Positions 8,134-17,024 of a stretch of 39,800 nucleotides of DNA are shown here, in pieces. The stretch is taken from assembly GCA_902760805.1 (NCBI GenBank), contig CACWHY010000032.1, positions 1 through 39,800 on the forward strand, in the 5' to 3' direction. Made by a program: the position numbers and the translations under genes. This DNA comes from Ruminococcus flavefaciens. GTDB taxonomy: Bacteria > Bacillota > Clostridia > Oscillospirales > Ruminococcaceae. The notes under the pieces are model-generated. The model was not told the origin of the DNA. It worked only from the letters and a program-made list of their open reading frames with translations, and made no database searches. Each line of letters starts with the position of its first letter. The first letter of the stretch is position 1.

Positions 8134-9027
8134 TTATTCTCCTTTGGTAGTATTTTCGGGGGACTTGGCTTTGCTGAGGAGCACGATAGCCGTCAGGATC
8201 AGCAGGATGCCGATAATCTTGGCGATGTCACGGGATTCGCCGTAGAGGGTCATGCCCAGCAGGGCTCCCACCAGCGGCTCCACCGCCACCAGGATAGCGG
8301 CCTTTCCGGACTCCATTTTTGCCAGGCCCCAGGTGTACAGAAAATATGGCAGCACTGTACAGACAACGCCTATCCCAAGGCACAAAAGGGCGGTCTTCCC
8401 GGAGGAAAATGCCAGCCGAGCGGTGTGTGCCGGGCTGCCTATGGGAAGGCTCCCCACAGCGCCGGCGATGAAGGTGAGAGCCGTGACTGTCATGGGGGAG
8501 TATTTGTTCAGTGCAAACCGCCCGAAGATCGTGTAAAGTCCGTAAAACAGGCCGGAAGCCAGTCCTGTCAGCAGCACCGGCAGAGTGAGGCCGCTGCCCT
8601 TTGAGACTCCTGCCGTAAGGAAGCAGCCTGCGAAGGTCAGCCCCAGTGCGGTCAGCTTCATGGCGGTGATCTTCTCCCGGAAGATGACTGCGGAAAGCAG
8701 CATGATGAAGACAGGGGAGGTGTACAGCAGCACCACCGCAACAGATGCCTCAGACTTTATCATCGTGTGGAAATAGCAGACATTGAACAGCACGATGCTG
8801 ACGATGCCTGTTCCTGCGAACATCCACAGATCCCGGGGCTTCACCCGAAGGTCCCGTTTCAGCACAAGTGCGGTCAGCAGGAATATGGGCGCAGCTGTCG
8901 TCATGCGGATCAGCGAGATCTGCATAGGGTCGAAGCCGGCGGCGGACAGGCCTCTGATAAAGAGGCTGATGATCCCCCAAAGGACTCCGGCACCGATCAC
9001 AGCGGCAGCAGGCAGGTGTTTTTTCAT
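8134..9027 (-). CDS. EamA/DMT-family membrane transporter
   Basis: A polytopic membrane protein with ten predicted helices in two EamA repeats; the first begins AAAVIGAGVLWGIISLF, and the second contains FYGLYTIFGRFALNKYS. Members export or import small metabolites such as amino acids; the substrate is unknown. The reading frame extends upstream to a TTG at 9060, but the ATG at 9027 has GGAGG at a proper 8-base spacing and begins with a hydrophobic helix after MKKH. I therefore use 297 aa rather than 308. The stop codon is one base away from the peptidase start codon. A consensus promoter lies about 50 bases upstream. Confidence 0.88.
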   Translation of the reverse strand: MKKHLPAAAVIGAGVLWGIISLFIRGLSAAGFDPMQISLIRMTTAAPIFLLTALVLKRDLRVKPRDLWMFAGTGIVSIVLFNVCYFHTMIKSEASVAVVLLYTSPVFIMLLSAVIFREKITAMKLTALGLTFAGCFLTAGVSKGSGLTLPVLLTGLASGLFYGLYTIFGRFALNKYSPMTVTALTFIAGAVGSLPIGSPAHTARLAFSSGKTALLCLGIGVVCTVLPYFLYTWGLAKMESGKAAILVAVEPLVGALLGMTLYGESRDIAKIIGILLILTAIVLLSKAKSPENTTKGE

Positions 9028-9074
9028 GAAAAAAGCCTCCGATCTGCCCTTTTCGGGCAAGAAAAACTACACTA

Positions 9075-9103
9075 ATTATAGTATAAGCTGGGAAATAAGT
9101 CAA
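9075..9103 (-). promoter_or_regulatory. Promoter of the EamA-peptidase operon
   Basis: Minus-strand TTGACT (9103-9098), a 17-base spacer, TATAAT (9080-9075). A small GCCCGAAAAGGGC hairpin lies in the leader before the ribosome binding site. Confidence 0.78.
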
Positions 9104-9151
9104 TGATTTTTCATAAAAGGCTCCGTGAAGAACGTATTTACGGCGCAAATC

Positions 9152-9180
9152 TTGACATAATCTAATATGTATGATATAAT
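9152..9180 (+). promoter_or_regulatory. Promoter of the polysaccharide operon
   Basis: TTGACA at 9152-9157, exactly 17 bases, TATAAT at 9175-9180: a full consensus vegetative promoter. It is divergent from the promoter of the EamA gene, with about 48 bases between the two -35 boxes. Confidence 0.85.
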
Positions 9181-9234
9181 GAACTGAATATGCTGTTACA
9201 CGGAGTGCGGCAAAAAATAACTTTGGAGGCTAAT

Positions 9235-9756
9235 ATGAGTTACAACAGTCCCGAGATACAGAAATTCCTTGATTCGGCTAAAGAAGAGGCAAAGCGCTCA
9301 TCAGGAAGCGCTGAGCTCATGACCTTCAGCGATTTCTGGGCTGAGAAGTATTCCGCAAACGATCTGAATTTCAGCAAGGGCGTCTTTTTAGGCGATGTGG
9401 CAGCCCTTTCTGAGCGCAGTCAGATAAACTATTACAAGGAGCTGACCTCCTACCACAGAGGTTTTTCTGCTCTGGTGGTGCCGGTCAAGCGGGTCATCAG
9501 AAAGCTGATGGCATTCCTGTTCCTGCCTGTAGTGGCTGAGCAGAACGAGGTCAATCTGGCTGTTTCTAGGCTTTTTACTCAGCTTAGGAGCTATGTCAAC
9601 TGTGACAGCGCTGCTAAAAACGAGCGCTCTGTCAAGGAGCTGGAGCTGGAGCGGAAGGTCCGTGACCAGCAGGGTGCTATCGAACAGCTCAACGCTAAGA
9701 TCGAAGAGCTCTCCGCAAAGCTGGAGGCTATGGAAAAGGGAGGCGACGCTAAATGA
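9235..9756 (+). CDS. Coiled-coil protein heading the polysaccharide operon
   Basis: A 173-aa protein of unknown function. The frame is open to 9190, but the ATG at 9235 has GGAGG at 9225-9229 and is the better start. The N-terminal part is polar (SYNSPEIQKFLDSAKEEA), the middle has a hydrophobic stretch (VKRVIRKLMAFLFLPVV) that could lie on or in the membrane, and the last ~45 residues form a charged coiled coil. Its stop overlaps the start of the first glycosyltransferase by ATGA. By position it is likely a membrane-associated adaptor of the glycosyltransferase complex or a chain-length factor, but there is no recognised motif and I assign no function. Confidence 0.75.
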   Translation: MSYNSPEIQKFLDSAKEEAKRSSGSAELMTFSDFWAEKYSANDLNFSKGVFLGDVAALSERSQINYYKELTSYHRGFSALVVPVKRVIRKLMAFLFLPVVAEQNEVNLAVSRLFTQLRSYVNCDSAAKNERSVKELELERKVRDQQGAIEQLNAKIEELSAKLEAMEKGGDAK

Positions 9757-11270
9757 AGATATATCAGATCCTGGGATCCCTCAGCGCCGGCGATGCGATC
9801 GGCAATGACGCCATCGCTATCAAGCACGTTATCGAGGATATGGACATAAAGACAGCCATTTATGCGCCCTCAGTTTCTCCTAAGATCAAGGAGAGCGGCG
9901 TGTATACCCTCGACACTATGCCTAAGCTCAGCGAGGATGACATCGTGATCTATCACATGGGAAGCGGCTCGCCGATCAATACCATGGTGGCCGATCTTAA
10001 CTGCCGGAAGATCATGCGCTATCACAATATCACTCCCTTCGAGTTTTTCAGCATCGACAGCCCTAAGGCTGCCGAGGACTGCCGCAAGGGTATCGTGGAT
10101 ATGAGGGAAAACCTCCTTGGCAAGTTCACAGCTTACATCGCAGCCTCGCAGTTCAATAAGAAAGATATGATCGACATGGGCTATAAGGAGCGTGACATCG
10201 AGGTCATTCCTATAATCTTCCCCTTCGACGACTATAAGCAGACACCGGACGCACGCATGGTGAAGAAGCTGTCAGACGGCTATACCAACATCGTTTTCGT
10301 GGGAAGGATCGCTCCTAACAAGAAGCATGAGGATCTTATCCGCACATTCGCTTACTATAAAAAGCACATAAACCCCAAGTCCAGACTGATCCTGGCCGGA
10401 AGCCCCAATCCCGACGGCATATACTTCGGGGACCTTCAGGACTACATCAAGAAGCTGGACGTTAAGGACGTGATCTTCCCGGGTCACATCTCATTCCCGG
10501 AGATCCTGGCCATTTACAAGACAGCCCACGTTTTCTTCTGCCTCAGCGAGCATGAGGGCTTCTGTGTGCCGCTGCTGGAGGCAATGACCTTCGATGTGCC
10601 GATCGTGGCCTATGACGCCTGCGCTGTGCCGGAGACCCTTGGCGGATCGGGCATCGTTGTGGACGACAAGGATCCAGTTTTCCTCTCAAAGGTGCTTGAT
10701 GAGATCTGCACCAATGAGGCCATGAGAAAGGCCGTTATCGCTTCTCAGAGAGAGCGCATGAAGGACTTCGCCTATGAGAAGATCAAGGCGCAGCTCCAGG
10801 ATTATCTCCGCAGATTTATGAAAAACTATCCGCCCCTTTCTCCGGACGACCCCAAAAAGACCTACAAGAAGCTCTATGAGCTGACCGAGGATAATATGCA
10901 CAGCGCCGGAAAAACTCTCGACTTTTCCGCAGAGGCTCTCCTGGCCTGCGCCGAGCGTGAGGCAGAGGACACCGATGTTACGGCTCTGCTGAACAAGCCT
11001 TGCTCAGACAGCGAGTTCATAGAGTCCGCATATATCGCATTTTTCAATACGCTTCCCGACAGCGAGGCTCGTCAGATCTGGGAGGAGAGAGCAAGAGACC
11101 TCTCCCGTGCTCAGCTTGCAAAGGCCATAGTGGAGGAGGCTGTTCCCTCTAAGACACGCATGGACAAAGGCACTAAGGTGCGCTTCAACCCCTTTTCAAC
11201 TGTGGTAAGACAGACAGAGACTGAAGAGGTCATTGATGAAGAAGGGGAAGGCGGTGTTCAGCCAGCATGA
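9753..11270 (+). CDS. GT4-family glycosyltransferase with C-terminal DUF4214-like extension
   Basis: A retaining GT-B glycosyltransferase of 505 aa. The GT4 core occupies about residues 1-370. VFVGRIAPNKKHEDLI starts the nucleotide-sugar-binding half, and SEHEGFCVPLLEAM near 264-277 carries the E-x7-E motif that contacts the donor sugar nucleotide. The C-terminal ~130 residues are extra; FIESAYIAFFNTLPDSEARQ resembles DUF4214 helices found at the ends of many surface-glycan enzymes. The ATG overlaps the preceding stop, and the gene's own stop overlaps the next glycosyltransferase start, so the three genes are co-translated. It likely adds a sugar to a lipid-linked surface polysaccharide; donor and linkage cannot be read from sequence. 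Confidence 0.88.
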   Translation: MKIYQILGSLSAGDAIGNDAIAIKHVIEDMDIKTAIYAPSVSPKIKESGVYTLDTMPKLSEDDIVIYHMGSGSPINTMVADLNCRKIMRYHNITPFEFFSIDSPKAAEDCRKGIVDMRENLLGKFTAYIAASQFNKKDMIDMGYKERDIEVIPIIFPFDDYKQTPDARMVKKLSDGYTNIVFVGRIAPNKKHEDLIRTFAYYKKHINPKSRLILAGSPNPDGIYFGDLQDYIKKLDVKDVIFPGHISFPEILAIYKTAHVFFCLSEHEGFCVPLLEAMTFDVPIVAYDACAVPETLGGSGIVVDDKDPVFLSKVLDEICTNEAMRKAVIASQRERMKDFAYEKIKAQLQDYLRRFMKNYPPLSPDDPKKTYKKLYELTEDNMHSAGKTLDFSAEALLACAEREAEDTDVTALLNKPCSDSEFIESAYIAFFNTLPDSEARQIWEERARDLSRAQLAKAIVEEAVPSKTRMDKGTKVRFNPFSTVVRQTETEEVIDEEGEGGVQPA

Positions 11271-13708
11271 AAGCTATCTATATCGATGTGACCAATATCC
11301 CGGAGCTGAAGCGGTATACCGGTATTTCCCGTGTGGTCAGCGAGATCGCTGCCAATATGATCAGCGATCGTGTTGATGTTCGGCTTATCGCTTATTTCCC
11401 GAAAGCTCACGCTTACAGAGCGGTGGACAACGACCGCTTCTTCCTGGCTCTCAACGGCCTTCTGGAGGACAAGCGTGCCTGCTACACCGACACTTATATC
11501 CCCGTGGATCAGCTGGAGAAGGGCTCAGTGTTCTTCGATGCCAACAGCACCTGGCACACCCTGCCTAACAGGAGCTGGCTGCTGCCACGTCTGAAGGCCA
11601 GACAGATCCGTGTTATCCCCCTGATCCACGACATCATCCCTATCCGCTATCCTCAGCACATGGTGGGTCAGACCCTCATGCGCTTTATGGAGTTCCTTAC
11701 AGCTCACCTGACCTACGCCGACGACATCGTGGTCACTACCGAGGCGGTGAAGTCCGATATACAGCAGCTTTGCAGGGAGCTGGATATTCCCGAGAAGCCT
11801 ATCCACAAGATCGGCCTGGGAGCGGATTTCTCCACCGACAAGAGCCGAAACGACGCCGAGGAGGCTATAGACCCGGCTGTTGAGCAGATCTGCGAGGGAC
11901 GGAGATTTATCCTGACCGTGGGAACTGTTGAGCCAAGAAAAAACCAGAAGATCCTGGTGGAGGCCTATGAGAAGCAGCTGGCCAAAATGGACATCGACGT
12001 TATCATCGTGGGTCATATCGGCTGGGAAATGGAGGGACTGCTGAAGCGCATCCAGTCCAACCGCCGTTACAATAAGGGTCTGTACCTGCTCTCCGGAGTA
12101 AATGATGCGACCCTGAATTTCCTCTATAAGAAGGCATTTATGGTGGTTTTTGCCTCCTACATCGAGGGCTATGGACTGCCCACGATCGAGGCACTTATCA
12201 ACGGCGTGCCGATCGCCTGCTCTGACATTCCGGTAATGCGTGAGGTGGGCGGAAGATTTTGCGATTACTTCGACCCGGACAGCTCCGATGAGCTGATCAA
12301 GATCGTCAGCCGCTATGCCAATGACGATGCTGTCTATGCTGAGCAGCGCCGCCTTATCGCTGAGGAGTATCAGCCCCCCAAGTGGAGCGTTACTGCGGGC
12401 AAAATGGAGGCTCTCATGCTGGGCGATGACGACCCGAAGCATTTCGACCACAAGAGCGTCAAGCAAATCGTTTTCCTGTCCGCAAGACCAGACCCGATCC
12501 TGGCAACTCTGCCGTATATCGAGGAATTCATGCCCTTCATCACTGAGCTGGTGGTGTGCTGTCCCGATTTCATGGCGGACTATATGCACAAGCACTACTG
12601 CGGCCGGCTGAAGCTGACCACTATCACCGATGACGAGCTTCTTGCCGGAAGGACACTTCCTCCGGATCACTCCACAAGAAACTTCTTCCTCAGATGCCTT
12701 GCCATGGAGCAGGAGGCTATCGACGACGAGTTCATCATGTGCGACGACGACTACCGTCCCCTTCACCCGATCACCGAGGAGGTCTTCTACAAGGACGGCA
12801 AGTACCGGGGATATTATTTCTCCGACATCAGCAAGTGGCATTACTACGTCCCCAAGCTGTATTCCTACGATTACTGCCACTTCCGCACACTAAAATTCCT
12901 CCGCAGCCACGGCTATCCCACATTCCAGTATTCCTCACATATGCCTCAGCTCATCAACAAGGTGTGGTATAAGGAGCTCATCGCCAGGTACCCTGAGATA
13001 AAGACCAAGGGCTATGACGAGTGGAGCACATATTTCAACTACATCGCCGCTGAGCATAGAGAGCAGTATGAGCCCTGTGAGTACGTCACCCTCTCATGGC
13101 CGAATATCGGCGCTGAGCCCAAGGGCGTTGCTCAGCCGGAATACATCTTCGAGAACTTCTACGCCGAGAATTACGGCTACGGAAGACCCTTCGCCGAATG
13201 TGTAGACCACTTCACCGACCGTGAGGAGGTACTTGAGGACAACCGCACCAAGAAGCTGATCGCTCTTAAATTCAAGGCAGCCTACGATGACGCTCAGAAG
13301 GCTATAAGCGCCTTCGAGAGCGAATACGAGGAGCAGTACGGCGAGCTGCCCTGCGTTGCAGTGAATTTCCCGTCGATAGGCCAGGGAGAGCCCTCACTCA
13401 GTATACCCTGCGAGTACAAAATGAGCAGAAGGCTGCAAAACAAGATAAAGATAGGCGTTTCACGAGGAGAACGTACTGCGGCCAACTTTTATACCGTTAT
13501 GGTGCAGATGTCGGTATGTGACGAAATGGGCATGAGCTACTACAGAAGAACAGCACCCCTTTCGCCAAGACTTGACTACTCCAACATACCCTTCGTCCTG
13601 CCGGAGGAGCTCCCCCAGGACAGAGAGCTCTTCATGAATATCCGTGTTTGGCTGAAAACAGGGGATACCTCCATGGAGAAGAGCTGCCCCATCATCTTCA
13701 CAGACTGA
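11267..13708 (+). CDS. Two-domain glycosyltransferase: GT4 plus Stealth-like domain
   Basis: An 813-aa protein. Residues 1-385 are a GT4 glycosyltransferase with VGTVEPRKNQ and the E-x7-E motif in SYIEGYGLPTIEAL (~296-310). After an acidic linker, residues ~395-640 form a second catalytic-looking domain. It contains FIMCDDDYRPLHP (~489-501), GYYF, SSHMPQ (~553) and YDEWSTYF (~582). This order of an Asp-rich motif, a His-containing motif and a downstream acidic motif resembles Stealth-type sugar-phosphate transferases of capsule synthesis. The resemblance is inferred by eye; a GT-A transferase is the alternative. Residues ~650-813 are a further, unrecognised domain. ATGA overlap with the preceding gene. 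It probably makes a repeating unit of the exported polymer. Confidence 0.8.
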   Translation: MKAIYIDVTNIPELKRYTGISRVVSEIAANMISDRVDVRLIAYFPKAHAYRAVDNDRFFLALNGLLEDKRACYTDTYIPVDQLEKGSVFFDANSTWHTLPNRSWLLPRLKARQIRVIPLIHDIIPIRYPQHMVGQTLMRFMEFLTAHLTYADDIVVTTEAVKSDIQQLCRELDIPEKPIHKIGLGADFSTDKSRNDAEEAIDPAVEQICEGRRFILTVGTVEPRKNQKILVEAYEKQLAKMDIDVIIVGHIGWEMEGLLKRIQSNRRYNKGLYLLSGVNDATLNFLYKKAFMVVFASYIEGYGLPTIEALINGVPIACSDIPVMREVGGRFCDYFDPDSSDELIKIVSRYANDDAVYAEQRRLIAEEYQPPKWSVTAGKMEALMLGDDDPKHFDHKSVKQIVFLSARPDPILATLPYIEEFMPFITELVVCCPDFMADYMHKHYCGRLKLTTITDDELLAGRTLPPDHSTRNFFLRCLAMEQEAIDDEFIMCDDDYRPLHPITEEVFYKDGKYRGYYFSDISKWHYYVPKLYSYDYCHFRTLKFLRSHGYPTFQYSSHMPQLINKVWYKELIARYPEIKTKGYDEWSTYFNYIAAEHREQYEPCEYVTLSWPNIGAEPKGVAQPEYIFENFYAENYGYGRPFAECVDHFTDREEVLEDNRTKKLIALKFKAAYDDAQKAISAFESEYEEQYGELPCVAVNFPSIGQGEPSLSIPCEYKMSRRLQNKIKIGVSRGERTAANFYTVMVQMSVCDEMGMSYYRRTAPLSPRLDYSNIPFVLPEELPQDRELFMNIRVWLKTGDTSMEKSCPIIFTD

Positions 13709-13729
13709 CCCTACGCAAAAGAAAGGACA

Positions 13730-14524
13730 ATGACAATGGTAGAAGCTATCAAGGAACAGATAGTAAATCTGAAACGTCACCAGTTTCTCTTTGAGGAGCT
13801 GGTAAAGCGTGATTTCAAGAAAAAATACAAGCGCACGATCTTAGGTATGCTCTGGAGCCTTATCTCGCCCCTTATGCAGCTCCTGGTAATGAGCATCGTG
13901 TTCACCCACTTCTTCGGCAACCATAAGCCTCACTACACGATCTACCTCTTCGCCGGGAACCTGACTTACTCCTTCTTCAAGGACTCCACCAACGGCGGTA
14001 TGAATTCCCTCATGCAAAACGCCAACATCATCACTAAGATCAACCTTCCAAAGTATATGTTCCTGCTGTCAAAGAACGTGGCCTCGCTGATAAACTTCGG
14101 CCTGACCCTGATCATCTTCTTCGTCTTTGCGGCCTGCGACCATATACCCTTCCACCCAAGATTTTTCATGCTGATATATCCTGTGCTGTGCCTGATCGTG
14201 TTCAATATAGGCTGCGGCTTCATACTTTCGGCGCTCTTCGTTATTTTCAAGGATATACAGTACCTCTACGACATCTTCACCCTTATGCTGATGTACCTGT
14301 CGGCGATCTTCTATTACACTGACAGCTACTCAGAGAGAGTTCAGCAGATCTTCTACGCAAACCCCCTCTACGTTTATATCTCCTATATCCGCCACATAGT
14401 CCTTGACGGCTATATACCGGGAGTTTTGACCCATATCCTGTGCCTTGTGTACGCTGTGGGAGCTCTCGCTATCGGCGCACTGATCTATAAGAGATACAAC
14501 TACAAGTTCATGTACTATATGTAA
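13730..14524 (+). CDS. ABC-2 polysaccharide exporter permease (Wzm/TagG type)
   Basis: An integral membrane permease of about 264 aa with six predicted helices and the amphipathic N-terminal start LVKRDFKKKYKRTILGMLWS, the hallmark of Wzm/TagG permeases. It should move a completed lipid-linked glycan across the membrane with the ATPase encoded next. Two ATGs lie close together: 13730 and 13736. The second has the better spacing from GAAAGGA (13721-13727), so the true protein may be two residues shorter. It lies 21 bases after the glycosyltransferase stop. Confidence 0.92.
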   Translation: MTMVEAIKEQIVNLKRHQFLFEELVKRDFKKKYKRTILGMLWSLISPLMQLLVMSIVFTHFFGNHKPHYTIYLFAGNLTYSFFKDSTNGGMNSLMQNANIITKINLPKYMFLLSKNVASLINFGLTLIIFFVFAACDHIPFHPRFFMLIYPVLCLIVFNIGCGFILSALFVIFKDIQYLYDIFTLMLMYLSAIFYYTDSYSERVQQIFYANPLYVYISYIRHIVLDGYIPGVLTHILCLVYAVGALAIGALIYKRYNYKFMYYM

Positions 14525-14537
14525 GGAGGAGACAGAA

Positions 14538-15278
14538 GTGAAAAAGATCGAGCTGAACGACGTTTCCGTTTCGTATATAGTGGGAGACTTCTCCAACGTC
14601 GGCCTGAAGGACGTTATTATCCAGAAGATCAAGGGCACCTACACTCAGAAGGAGTTTCTTGCTGTGGATCGTGTGAACTTCGCCATTGAAGAGGGCGAGC
14701 TCCTGGGCATAGTCGGCACCAACGGCGCCGGAAAATCCACACTGTGCAAGGTGATCTCAGGCATCATGCGTCCCACCAGCGGCACTATGGCCGTCAGGGG
14801 AAACATCGCCTCTCTCCTGGAGCTGGGCACCGGCTTCGACGGTGACCTGACCGTTAAGGAGAACACCTTCCTCCGTGGCGCTATGCTGGGCTACACAAGA
14901 GAATTCATGAACGATACCTACAAGAGCATCATCGAATTCGCTGAGCTGGAGGAGTTCCAGGACAGAAAATTCTCCCACCTTTCCTCCGGTATGAAGTCAA
15001 GACTGGCCTTCTCCATCGCCTGCCTTGTCAAGCCTGAGATCCTCATCCTGGACGAGGTGCTCTCAGTTGGCGACGGCGGCTTCCGCAAAAAGAGCGAGGA
15101 GAAAATGCTGGAGATCATCAAGGGCGGCGCTACAACGATCCTTGTTTCCCATTCGCTGGCTCAGATCAGAAGAATGGCAACTAAAGTCCTGTGGCTGGAC
15201 AAGGGCAAGCAGATGGCCTTCGGCGAGACCGAGGAGATCTGCGATAAGTACGAGGAATTCCTCAACAAGAAAAAGTGA
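14538..15278 (+). CDS. ABC polysaccharide exporter ATPase (Wzt/TagH type)
   Basis: A 246-aa ATPase. Walker A is GTNGAGKST (~60-68), the signature motif is LSSGMKSRL, Walker B is ILILDEVLSVGD, and the H-loop is VSHS. The GLKDVIIQ segment before the ATPase core is typical of Wzt/TagH proteins. It ends soon after the ATPase domain, so it lacks the C-terminal carbohydrate-binding domain found in some Wzt proteins; recognition of a chain-end cap by this subunit is therefore unlikely. The start is a GTG with AAGGAGGA at 14523-14530. It pairs with the permease just upstream. Confidence 0.93.
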   Translation: MKKIELNDVSVSYIVGDFSNVGLKDVIIQKIKGTYTQKEFLAVDRVNFAIEEGELLGIVGTNGAGKSTLCKVISGIMRPTSGTMAVRGNIASLLELGTGFDGDLTVKENTFLRGAMLGYTREFMNDTYKSIIEFAELEEFQDRKFSHLSSGMKSRLAFSIACLVKPEILILDEVLSVGDGGFRKKSEEKMLEIIKGGATTILVSHSLAQIRRMATKVLWLDKGKQMAFGETEEICDKYEEFLNKKK

Positions 15279-15293
15279 TCTAGGGAGCTTATC

Positions 15294-15920
15294 ATGACTA
15301 AGTATCAAATACTTCTTGCTGTCCACAAGCTGCTGGAGAAGCGCTTCGAGCAGGACAGCGACCGCAGCCAGGGCTTTACCGATTACCTCAGAGCTGTGGA
15401 TCCATATCTTTGGACCGACGGAAAGACCGCCGATCCGGAATACTACGGGGATTTCCTTGAGATCATGGACGAGCTCCATGAGGAGGAGGACTGCTCTCCC
15501 GAGAAGGGCAGAGAGCTGGCCGGAGCCTACCTTGCAAGGCTTTTTGCTGAGGGCGAGGACGTGGGCGAGGTCATGGACGAGGTGAGCCGCTGCTCTGATG
15601 AGGAGTGGAGCCAGATCGTAGGCGAGCTCTCCAAAAACAAGACCGTGAAGTACCGCTGCCCCTGCTGCGGCTGCTTCACTATGGACGAGCCCGAGGGCAG
15701 CTTCGGGATCTGTCCGGTGTGCTTCTGGGAGGACGACCCGGCGCAGAACCGTGACCCTGACCTGGAGGGCGGCGCAAACCGTGTGAGCCTGGAGCAGGCA
15801 AGGGCGAATTTCGCTGAGTTCGGTGCCTGCGATGAGAACGCAGTTCCCTTCGTGAGAGTTCCTACAGCAGAGGAGATAAGCGGTATCGTTCGGCAGCCGG
15901 ACGACTCCGAGGAGGAATAA
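15294..15920 (+). CDS. CPCC-type cysteine-rich protein
   Basis: A 208-aa protein. The C-terminal half has CPCCGCFTM followed by GICPVCFWEDDP, the pattern of the cysteine-rich CPCC family; the four to five cysteines likely bind zinc. It ends with the family-typical NRVSLEQARANFAEFG segment. The N-terminal ~115 residues are helical and acidic and have no match I recognise. AGGGAG precedes the ATG, only 15 bases after the exporter ATPase, so it is the last gene of the polysaccharide transcript. The role is unknown. Confidence 0.82.
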   Translation: MTKYQILLAVHKLLEKRFEQDSDRSQGFTDYLRAVDPYLWTDGKTADPEYYGDFLEIMDELHEEEDCSPEKGRELAGAYLARLFAEGEDVGEVMDEVSRCSDEEWSQIVGELSKNKTVKYRCPCCGCFTMDEPEGSFGICPVCFWEDDPAQNRDPDLEGGANRVSLEQARANFAEFGACDENAVPFVRVPTAEEISGIVRQPDDSEEE

Positions 15921-15927
15921 AAGCCAT

Positions 15928-15955
15928 GGGCGGACAGCTATTGTCCGCCCTTTTT
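15928..15955 (+). terminator. Terminator of the polysaccharide operon
   Basis: Perfect 9-bp stem GGGCGGACA (15928-15936) with TGTCCGCCC (15942-15950), followed by TTTTT. Confidence 0.9.
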
Positions 15956-15984
15956 GTATTTTTCCGCAGCTTTCGGACATAATA
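15955..15984 (+). promoter_or_regulatory. Putative forespore (sigma F/G) promoter of spoVAD-spoVAE
   Basis: TGTATT at 15955-15960 and CATAATA at 15978-15984 are 17 bases apart, close to the sigma G pattern TGAATA/CATACTA. The same region fits the sigma F -10 pattern GGnnAnAnTn as GGACATAATA (15975-15984), with GTATT upstream. It lies 28 bases before the spoVAD start and begins in the T tract of the preceding terminator. The call is based on pattern and on the known forespore expression of spoVA genes. Confidence 0.5.
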
Positions 15985-16011
15985 GCCTTGACGAAAAAAC
16001 GGAGGTGCATT

Positions 16012-17022
16012 ATGGCGAAAATTCTAGCGCAGGGCGTTTTTCAGACGGAGAGCCTGCCCTGTATCGAGAGCTACGGCTCTGTAGTGGGCAAAAAAGAGGG
16101 CGAGGGGCCTCTGGGAGACTGCTTCGACAGGATCGTGGAGGACAGCCACTTCGGACAGGAGACCTGGGAGCAGGCGGAGTCCCGTTTCCAGCTGGAGGCT
16201 GTGAGGATAGCGGCGGCCAAGGGCGGCATCGCCAAGGAGGAGCTGGGCATGATCTGTGCCGGGGACCTGATAAACCAGTGTACCGGCTCAGCCTACGGCC
16301 TCAAGGAGCTGGAGATCCCCTTTCTTGGGCTCTACGGAGCTTGCTCCACCATGGCGGAGGGGCTCATTACGGCGGCGATGTTCATTGAGGGCGGCTTCGG
16401 GGAAAGGGCGGCGGCGGTGACCTCCTCCCACTTCTCCACGGCGGAGCGGCAGTTCCGGTATCCGCTGTCCTACGGCGGCCAGAGGACTCCCACCTCGCAA
16501 TGGACCTGCACAGCGGCAGGGGCGGCCATACTCTCCCGGGAGAAGGGGGCCTGCCAGATCGTTGGAGGCTGCATCGGCAGGATCGCTGACATGGGTATCA
16601 ACGACATCACCAATATGGGAGCTGCCATGGCTCCGGCGGCTGCGGAGACCATAGACCGCTATCTTTCGGCGACTTCCACCTCGCCTGCGGACTACGACCT
16701 GATCGTGACCGGAGATCTGGGGAAGGTGGGCAGCGCTCTTCTGCCGGAGCTGCTCTCGGACAAGGGCGTTGACCTGGGCGGCCGCCATACGGACTGCGGC
16801 GCAATGATCTTCGACGGGGACTCTCAGGACACACACTGCGGAGGATCAGGCTGCGGCTGCTGCGCAAGCGTGCTCTGCGGACATTTTCTGCCAAGGATAG
16901 AGCGTGGAGAGCTGACCAGCATCCTTTTCATCGCCACCGGCGCCCTCATGTCGCCTATGAGCTTGCAGCAGGGCAGCTCTATCCCGGCGATCGCACACCT
17001 TGTCCACATCAAAAGGAGGTAA
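16012..17022 (+). CDS. spoVAD: Stage V sporulation protein AD
   Basis: A 336-aa thiolase-fold protein that binds dipicolinic acid and takes part in loading Ca-DPA into the developing spore and releasing it on germination. Recognisable SpoVAD features are LGLYGACSTMAEGL, SSHFSTAERQFRYP, RTPTSQWTCTAAGA, YDLIVTGDLGKVGS and GCGCCASVL near the end. The frame extends to a TTG at 15988, but GGAGG at 16001-16005 points to the ATG at 16012, which I use. The ribosome binding site of spoVAE overlaps the last codons. The usual upstream partner spoVAC is not in this window; the preceding gene belongs to the polysaccharide operon. Confidence 0.95.
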   Translation: MAKILAQGVFQTESLPCIESYGSVVGKKEGEGPLGDCFDRIVEDSHFGQETWEQAESRFQLEAVRIAAAKGGIAKEELGMICAGDLINQCTGSAYGLKELEIPFLGLYGACSTMAEGLITAAMFIEGGFGERAAAVTSSHFSTAERQFRYPLSYGGQRTPTSQWTCTAAGAAILSREKGACQIVGGCIGRIADMGINDITNMGAAMAPAAAETIDRYLSATSTSPADYDLIVTGDLGKVGSALLPELLSDKGVDLGGRHTDCGAMIFDGDSQDTHCGGSGCGCCASVLCGHFLPRIERGELTSILFIATGALMSPMSLQQGSSIPAIAHLVHIKRR

Positions 17023-17024
17023 CT

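Noticed and set aside
11525-12880. A 451-codon open frame on the minus strand
   Set aside because: It lies wholly opposite the two-domain glycosyltransferase, has no ribosome binding site or recognisable domain, and is explained by codon bias of the plus-strand gene.
15063-16010. A 315-codon open frame on the minus strand
   Set aside because: It runs opposite the exporter ATPase, the CPCC gene and their terminator, with no recognisable protein features.
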